Below the pieces are notes generated by a model, which did not search any database, was not told where the DNA came from, and saw only the letters and a program-made list of their open reading frames with translations. The translations under genes were made by a program, and so were the position numbers. 5,786 bases of DNA, taken from JAUWCW01 sp030609125 [NCBI: Candidatus Rokuibacteriota bacterium] (lineage in GTDB: Bacteria; JAUVQV01). Shown here in pieces: positions 1 to 5,786 of the stretch. The stretch lies in NCBI GenBank assembly GCA_030609125.1, contig JAUWCW010000140.1, forward strand, positions 1 through 5,786, read 5' to 3'. The first letter of the stretch is position 1. Each line of letters opens with the position of its first letter.

Positions 1-59
1 GTGAGACAGAAGAAACTCAGAAGGCCTGCGAAAAGCAGAAGCGCCGCGGCTGCTGTCAT
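1..59 (-). CDS. N-terminus of an unidentified membrane-anchored or exported protein (partial)
   Basis: Nineteen complete codons are visible from an ATG at 59-57 before the window ends. They read MTAAAALLLFAGLLSFFCL, a nearly unbroken hydrophobic stretch that would serve as a signal anchor or first transmembrane helix. The Cys at position 18 is preceded by SFF, which does not fit a lipobox, so a lipoprotein is unlikely. The ATG overlaps the TGA stop of the gerW-like gene (ATGA), a classic arrangement for translational coupling. Only a weak AAGG lies just before the start. The product cannot be named from this fragment. In Bacillus subtilis the gerW relative ytfJ sits next to ytfI, a DUF2953 protein with an N-terminal membrane helix, so a DUF2953-like protein is one possibility, but this is inference from neighbourhood only. 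Confidence 0.6.
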   Translation of the reverse strand, partial: MTAAAALLLFAGLLSFFCL

Positions 60-460
60 GCCTTGGGGCTGTCTTCTTCGCCGGCGGGTGGTTCTTTTGC
101 GTCCTTCTTCCCCGCCGCCCGTTTCTCGACGGCCCTGATGACGATCTCCCCCACCTTGTCGATGACGTCGGTTGTGCTGCGCTTGAGGGGCTCGACGCGC
201 ACGCCGTCGGCGTTGACGATGACCACCGCCACGGGCTTTATGCCGCCCCCGCCTCCGCTGCCGCCGCCCTCCCCGGAACGGTCCGTCTCCTTCCCCTCTT
301 TCCCGCCGCCGGCGCCGGCCCCAAAGCCGAAACCGATGCTGCTCAGGGGGATGATGGTGCTGTCCCCGACGGTGATGGGCTCCCCGACGACGCTCCTGGC
401 GCTCAGGATCTTCTCGATCTCACCAAGGGTCGCCTTCAGGATCTTCTCCAGGTTCTCCAT
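56..460 (-). CDS. gerW: GerW/YtfJ-family protein (Spore_YtfJ)
   Basis: A 134-residue protein with the layout of the GerW (YtfJ) family. An N-terminal amphipathic segment (about 1-22, MENLEKILKATLGEIEKILS) is followed by a conserved region around 23-47 (VVGEPITVGDSTIIPLSSIGFGFG). A Gly-rich stretch with charged residues spans about 43-73, a hydrophobic strand region 75-90 (IKPVAVVIVNADGVRVEPL) follows, and the tail is Lys/Glu-rich. In Bacillus the family member is found in the spore and influences germination, but relatives occur in many bacteria that do not sporulate, where the role is unknown. No signal peptide or membrane helix is seen, so it is probably cytoplasmic or membrane-associated through a partner. 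The start is fixed by AAAGGAG five bases upstream. The stop overlaps the start of the next, membrane-anchored gene. It lies 52 bp after mgtE on the same strand. Family assignment is strong; function in this organism is not known. Confidence 0.88.
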   Translation of the reverse strand: MENLEKILKATLGEIEKILSARSVVGEPITVGDSTIIPLSSIGFGFGAGAGGGKEGKETDRSGEGGGSGGGGGIKPVAVVIVNADGVRVEPLKRSTTDVIDKVGEIVIRAVEKRAAGKKDAKEPPAGEEDSPKA

Positions 461-465
461 GAATG

Positions 466-472
466 CTCCTTT
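466..472 (-). promoter_or_regulatory. Ribosome binding site of the gerW-like gene
   Basis: The minus strand reads AAAGGAG, then the five bases CATTC, then the ATG at 460-458. This is a near-consensus Shine-Dalgarno sequence at good spacing, the strongest of those checked in the window, and it decides the start codon. It implies efficient translation of the gerW-like gene independent of mgtE. Confidence 0.8.
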
Positions 473-480
473 CTCGTTAA

Positions 481-490
481 ACGCATGCGT
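481..490. repeat. Perfect 10-bp palindrome between mgtE and gerW
   Basis: ACGCATGCGT equals its own reverse complement. It lies in the 52-bp gap, 20 bp before the gerW start and just ahead of its ribosome binding site. Symmetry does not extend past ten bases (flanks are A and G on the plus strand). It could be a small dimeric-repressor site or chance; no matching second copy was noticed in the gaps of this window. Confidence 0.35.
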
Positions 491-491
491 G

Positions 492-512
492 CCCCCTCAC
501 CTCGCCAGGGGG
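492..512 (-). terminator. Small hairpin directly after the mgtE stop codon
   Basis: Six paired bases (CCCCCT at 492-497 with AGGGGG at 507-512) enclose a nine-base loop, beginning at the base after the mgtE TGA. On the transcript it would form immediately at the end of mgtE. No run of U follows, so it is not a standard intrinsic terminator. It could attenuate read-through into gerW, protect the mgtE 3' end, or have no role. The stem is short. Confidence 0.3.
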
Positions 513-1856
513 TCAGCCCAGGACCATTGTGGCGATGGTGAAGTAAATGAACAGGCAGCTCACATCGGCGATGGACGTGATGAGGGGGCTGCTGGCGACG
601 GCCGGGTCGATGTCGAGTTTGGTCAACAGAAGGGGGATGACCACGCCGATGATGTTGGTCACCAGCACGACGGCGAGCATGGCCGTGGAGACGATGAGCG
701 CTATCTTCACGCCCCCCTTGAAGAGACCGAACCACCAGCCGGCGAAACCCAGGGTGGAGCCGAGAAGCAGGCCCACACCCATCTCCCTGACCACCGTCTG
801 AAGCCACTGGTTGAGGGGAAGGTCTCCCGTGGCGATGGCGCGTACGACCAGGGTCGCCGACTGGGCGCCCGTGTTTCCGGCGCTCGCCATGAGGAGGGGG
901 ATAAAGAAGGCGAGGGTTATGGCGGAGGTGAGGGTCTCCTCGTAGAAGGCGATGACGCCTCCGGAGGCGAGGTTGATCAGGAGGAGGGCGGCGAGCCACA
1001 CCACCCGTTTGCGGTAGAGAGGGAGCACTCCCATCTCCCGGTAGCTCGTTTTCAGGGGCTTCACCGCCGCCGTGAGGTGAAAGTCCTCCGTCGCCTCTTC
1101 CTCGGCGACGTCGAGGACGTCGTCGACGGTGACGATCCCGAGCAGGACCCCGTCCGAATCGACCACGGGCAGGACGTTGACGTCGTAGTGCTGCATCATC
1201 TCAACAGCCTTCTCGCGGTCCTCGTAGGCGGAAATGCTGGCCACCGACTCGTTCATGAGGTGCTTCACCACCTCCGTCGGCTCGGCGAAGATGAACTGCT
1301 TGAGCTCGATCTCGTCCAGAAGGTGCCACGAGTCGTCGATGACGAAGACCCAGTTGATGGTCTCGCTCTCCCTGCCCACCCGGCGGATGTGCTCCAGGGC
1401 CTGGGCGATCGTCCAGTGCTCCCGGACAGCCACGTAGTCGGGGGTCATGAGGCGGCCCACGCTCTCTTTCGGAAAGCCGAGGAGCTTGCGGGACTCCTTG
1501 AGCTCTTCCGGGCTCAGGAGGTTTAGCAGGCGCTGGATGGCCAGGCCGGGGAGTTCCTCGAAGAAGTCCGTCCTGTCGTCGGGCGGCAGGTGGTCCAGGA
1601 GGTAGCGGGTCTCCTCGCGGCTCAGGTCCTGGATGAGACCGTCCTTGTGGCCCGGCTCGAGATGGGAGAAGACCTCGGTGGCCAGGGGCCGGGAGAGAAG
1701 GCGGAAAACGACGATGCGGTTGTCCTGGTCGAACTCGGTGAGGAAGTCCGCGATGTCCTGGGCGGGCTGTTCGGAGAGGAAGTCGCGAAGGTTGTGCCAC
1801 TGCTTCCGCTCGATCATTTCCTCGATCTTCGGCAGCTGTCGATCCAGAGATTCCAT
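513..1856 (-). CDS. mgtE: Magnesium channel/transporter MgtE
   Basis: A 447-residue, full-length MgtE, the Mg2+-gated inner-membrane channel that imports Mg2+ (some members carry other divalent ions) and closes when cytoplasmic Mg2+ is high. The parts appear in family order. A helical N domain spans about 1-130. CBS domain 1 covers about 137-195 (begins RLMTPDYVAV) and CBS domain 2 about 200-255 (LMNESVASIS to GIVTVDDVLDV). An acidic stretch, D245, D246, D249, E252-E254, E257 and D258, corresponds to the Mg2+-sensing interface. A connecting helix leads to five membrane segments at about 285-305, 312-330, 355-378, 384-410 and 423-446. The hallmark AGNTGAQS lies at 326-333. D431 in the last helix (SPLITSIADVSC) matches the pore aspartate of characterised MgtE. 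An in-frame TGA lies seven codons upstream of the ATG with no other start between. The site before the ATG (AGAGG, four bases away) is only moderate. Confidence 0.97.
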   Translation of the reverse strand: MESLDRQLPKIEEMIERKQWHNLRDFLSEQPAQDIADFLTEFDQDNRIVVFRLLSRPLATEVFSHLEPGHKDGLIQDLSREETRYLLDHLPPDDRTDFFEELPGLAIQRLLNLLSPEELKESRKLLGFPKESVGRLMTPDYVAVREHWTIAQALEHIRRVGRESETINWVFVIDDSWHLLDEIELKQFIFAEPTEVVKHLMNESVASISAYEDREKAVEMMQHYDVNVLPVVDSDGVLLGIVTVDDVLDVAEEEATEDFHLTAAVKPLKTSYREMGVLPLYRKRVVWLAALLLINLASGGVIAFYEETLTSAITLAFFIPLLMASAGNTGAQSATLVVRAIATGDLPLNQWLQTVVREMGVGLLLGSTLGFAGWWFGLFKGGVKIALIVSTAMLAVVLVTNIIGVVIPLLLTKLDIDPAVASSPLITSIADVSCLFIYFTIATMVLG

Positions 1857-1939
1857 GGCCCCTCTTCGTCGGGCGCCTCACGGCGCGGCGTGTGAGAACG
1901 TCTTTCGCTCCTGGTCTACATCCCTGTCCCGTCGCTCTT

Positions 1940-1953
1940 GCCCCTGAGGGGGC
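1940..1953 (-). other. GC hairpin in the mgtE leader
   Basis: GCCCC at 1940-1944 pairs with GGGGC at 1949-1953 around a four-base loop, about 84 bp before the mgtE start. If transcription begins at the AT-rich patch near 1984-1991, this hairpin would lie early in the mgtE leader RNA. It is compact and stable, but too short on its own to name as a riboswitch or attenuator. Confidence 0.3.
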
Positions 1954-1983
1954 CCTGAAGATGAATAACTACCCGAATACGTT

Positions 1984-1991
1984 ATTTTATA
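1984..1991 (-). promoter_or_regulatory. Possible -10 element for mgtE
   Basis: The minus strand reads TATAAAAT inside an AT-rich patch (about 1958-2005) that contrasts with the GC-rich surroundings. It sits in the 214-bp gap between the pbpG stop and the mgtE start, so a promoter is expected here. No good -35 hexamer is found 16-18 bases upstream; TCTGGC, 17 bases before TATAAA, is a poor match. It would give a leader of roughly 120 bases. The rest of the gap (2070-2010 and 1930-1857) shows nothing else I can name. Confidence 0.35.
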
Positions 1992-2061
1992 TGCTTTGCA
2001 GTCATTACGCCAGACCCGGTGGGGCCGGAAGGGGCGGATTAAAGCGGCGGAAGCGGGGAGT

Positions 2062-2087
2062 GGTCCGGCGTCAGATCGTTGCGGACC
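2062..2087 (-). other. Inverted repeat spanning the pbpG stop codon
   Basis: GGTCCG at 2062-2067 and CGGACC at 2082-2087 form a six-pair stem with a 14-base loop that contains the TGA stop at 2073-2071. No T-run follows on the minus strand. It is the only inverted repeat noticed near the end of pbpG. It may help end the transcript, or be chance in GC-rich DNA. Confidence 0.2.
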
Positions 2088-3048
2088 GGTCCCGGGAAGG
2101 TTGCTGACTCGCCGTCTTTTCGGCATCGACGAGCCATTTTCTGATCCGGTTGGAGTCGCCGAACTTGCTCAGCTTGCCCCAGGAGTTGAGCAGGACGATG
2201 ATGAGCGGGCGGCCCGAAATCTCGGTCTGCATGACGAGGCAGTTGCCGGCGTCGGCGATGTAGCCGGTTTTGCTCAGCCCTATGGTCCAGTCTTTTCTGC
2301 GCACCAGGCGGTTGGTGTTGAAAAACTCCACCTTCCAGCCCCTGCGTAGATCGGTGACGCTGCCGCGCGGCCGCGTGGTCATGGATCGTACGGCCCGGTA
2401 CCCCGCGGCGGCGTCAACCAGTTTGACCAGGTCCCTGGCGGTGGAAACGTTCCCGCTGTGCAGGCCGGTGGGATCGGCAAACCGGGTCCGGTCCATACCG
2501 AGCTCCGCGGCTTTGCTGTTCATGGCGCGGACGAAGGCCTTTTCCCCTCCCGGGTAGGTTCGGGCCAGGGCGTGGGCCGCCCTGTTCTCCGAGGCCGCGA
2601 GGGCGATGTAGAGCGCGTCGCGGCGCGTGAGGATGGTGCCGTAGCTCAACCGTGACTTTGACCCTCTCAGGCGGTCCCGGTCGGCACGCTTGATCGTTAT
2701 CGTCTCGTGCAGCGGGAGCTCCGCGTCGAGGCAGACTATGGCCGTCATGAGTTTTGTGAGGGAGGCGATGGGTCGCTGCTCGTCGATCTTCCGTTCGTAG
2801 AGGATGGCGTTCTCCTCCTTGTCGAGGACAAGGGCGACGCTGGATCGCAGAAAGAGGTTCTCCGGTTTGGCGTCATGCCGCGCGTGCGTCGAGGGAACCG
2901 GTGCGGGGGACGGATCGGCGGCGGCCGGGACCGTTTCAGAAGACGGCGCCTTCGCCGCCTCATGGCGGCCTGGCCGGGCCAGGGCGGCATAGAGAAGAAG
3001 GCCGGGTATGCACACGGCCGCGGTGGTCAGGAGTGTTGTTCTTCTCAT
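2071..3048 (-). CDS. pbpG: D-alanyl-D-alanine endopeptidase, PBP7/PbpG type (peptidase S11)
   Basis: A 325-residue penicillin-binding protein of the S11 family. This type cuts D-Ala-meso-DAP cross-links in peptidoglycan in the periplasm. The three active-site motifs are intact: SLTK at 96-99 (nucleophile S96, K99), SEN at 153-155 and KTG at 260-262. Other family landmarks are ASENRAAHAL from 152, YPGG from 165, DPTGL at 192-196 and VSTARDLVKL at 201-210. These resemble E. coli PBP7 more than DacA/PBP5, and there is no DacA-type C-terminal domain. Residues 1-24 (RR, then a hydrophobic core) look like a signal peptide or anchor, followed by an Ala/Pro-rich linker to about 60. The ATG at 3048 is the first after an in-frame TGA at 3090-3088. 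No clear Shine-Dalgarno precedes it. The gene lies 71 bp after uvrA. S11 assignment is secure; endopeptidase rather than carboxypeptidase activity is inferred from resemblance. Confidence 0.93.
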   Translation of the reverse strand: MRRTTLLTTAAVCIPGLLLYAALARPGRHEAAKAPSSETVPAAADPSPAPVPSTHARHDAKPENLFLRSSVALVLDKEENAILYERKIDEQRPIASLTKLMTAIVCLDAELPLHETITIKRADRDRLRGSKSRLSYGTILTRRDALYIALAASENRAAHALARTYPGGEKAFVRAMNSKAAELGMDRTRFADPTGLHSGNVSTARDLVKLVDAAAGYRAVRSMTTRPRGSVTDLRRGWKVEFFNTNRLVRRKDWTIGLSKTGYIADAGNCLVMQTEISGRPLIIVLLNSWGKLSKFGDSNRIRKWLVDAEKTASQQPSRDRSATI

Positions 3049-3119
3049 CGGTTTGCAAGAGAGTAACAGGTTGCGCGCCGTTGCGCATCACAAAAGTGGG
3101 CCCGTGCCGCCGCGCCGCG

Positions 3120-5786
<2,667 letters not shown>

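Noticed and set aside
63-1526. A 487-codon plus-strand open frame opposite gerW and mgtE
   Set aside because: It runs antisense to two well-recognised genes, is low in complexity (runs of Pro, then Asp/Glu/His/Gly), and has no family resemblance. It is a by-product of GC-rich codon usage.
1857-1990. M-box magnesium riboswitch upstream of mgtE
   Set aside because: The probable leader of about 120 bases is short for an M-box, and I do not see its conserved core sequence. A covariance-model search would settle it.
3070-3086. Direct repeat GTTGCGC (3070-3076 and 3080-3086) in the uvrA-pbpG gap
   Set aside because: Two seven-base copies ten bases apart in GC-rich DNA are easily chance. They have no further copies nearby and no known operator resemblance.
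3049-3119. A promoter for pbpG in the 71-bp gap after uvrA
   Set aside because: TTGTGA is a fair -35 match, but the only -10 candidate (TGTTAC) is a three-of-six match at 19 bases spacing. This is too weak to report as a feature.
3096-3119. An intrinsic terminator after uvrA
   Set aside because: The minus strand has GGGCCCACTTTT with four T residues, but no proper stem-loop precedes them; GGGCCC alone is self-complementary without a loop.

Overview
The window is visibly GC-rich bacterial DNA. Every gene I can support lies on the minus strand. Reading in the direction of transcription (right to left) they are: a uvrA gene cut by the right edge, a PBP7/PbpG-type D-alanyl-D-alanine endopeptidase, an MgtE-family magnesium channel, a GerW/YtfJ-family protein, and the first codons of a membrane-anchored protein cut by the left edge. 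The long plus-strand reading frames opposite mgtE and uvrA are antisense shadows of GC-rich coding sequence.

Organism: a PBP7-type endopeptidase with an export signal suggests a Gram-negative cell with a periplasm. MgtE and a GerW-family protein in GC-rich DNA would fit a deltaproteobacterial (Desulfobacterota-like) or related lineage. This is inference from gene content. There is no rRNA or other phylogenetic marker apart from uvrA, and I could not run a search.

Layout: 5786-3120 uvrA (888 codons visible, start outside the window); 3119-3049 a 71-bp gap; 3048-2071 pbpG-like; 2070-1857 a 214-bp gap with an AT-rich patch that may hold the mgtE promoter; 1856-513 mgtE; 512-461 a 52-bp gap with a small hairpin, a 10-bp palindrome and a strong ribosome binding site; 460-56 gerW-like; 59-1 start of the next gene, overlapping gerW by 4 bases (ATGA).

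How the genes relate: uvrA (DNA repair), pbpG (peptidoglycan turnover) and mgtE (Mg2+ uptake) are unrelated housekeeping functions that share orientation but are separated by real gaps, so they need not form one operon. The gerW-like gene and the following membrane-protein gene are clearly coupled by their overlap, and mgtE may read through into them. I see no CRISPR array, insertion sequence, tRNA, rRNA, phage gene or defence system. The most interesting item is the GerW-family protein in a probable non-sporulating context, coupled to an unidentified membrane protein. I find no convincing novel system.
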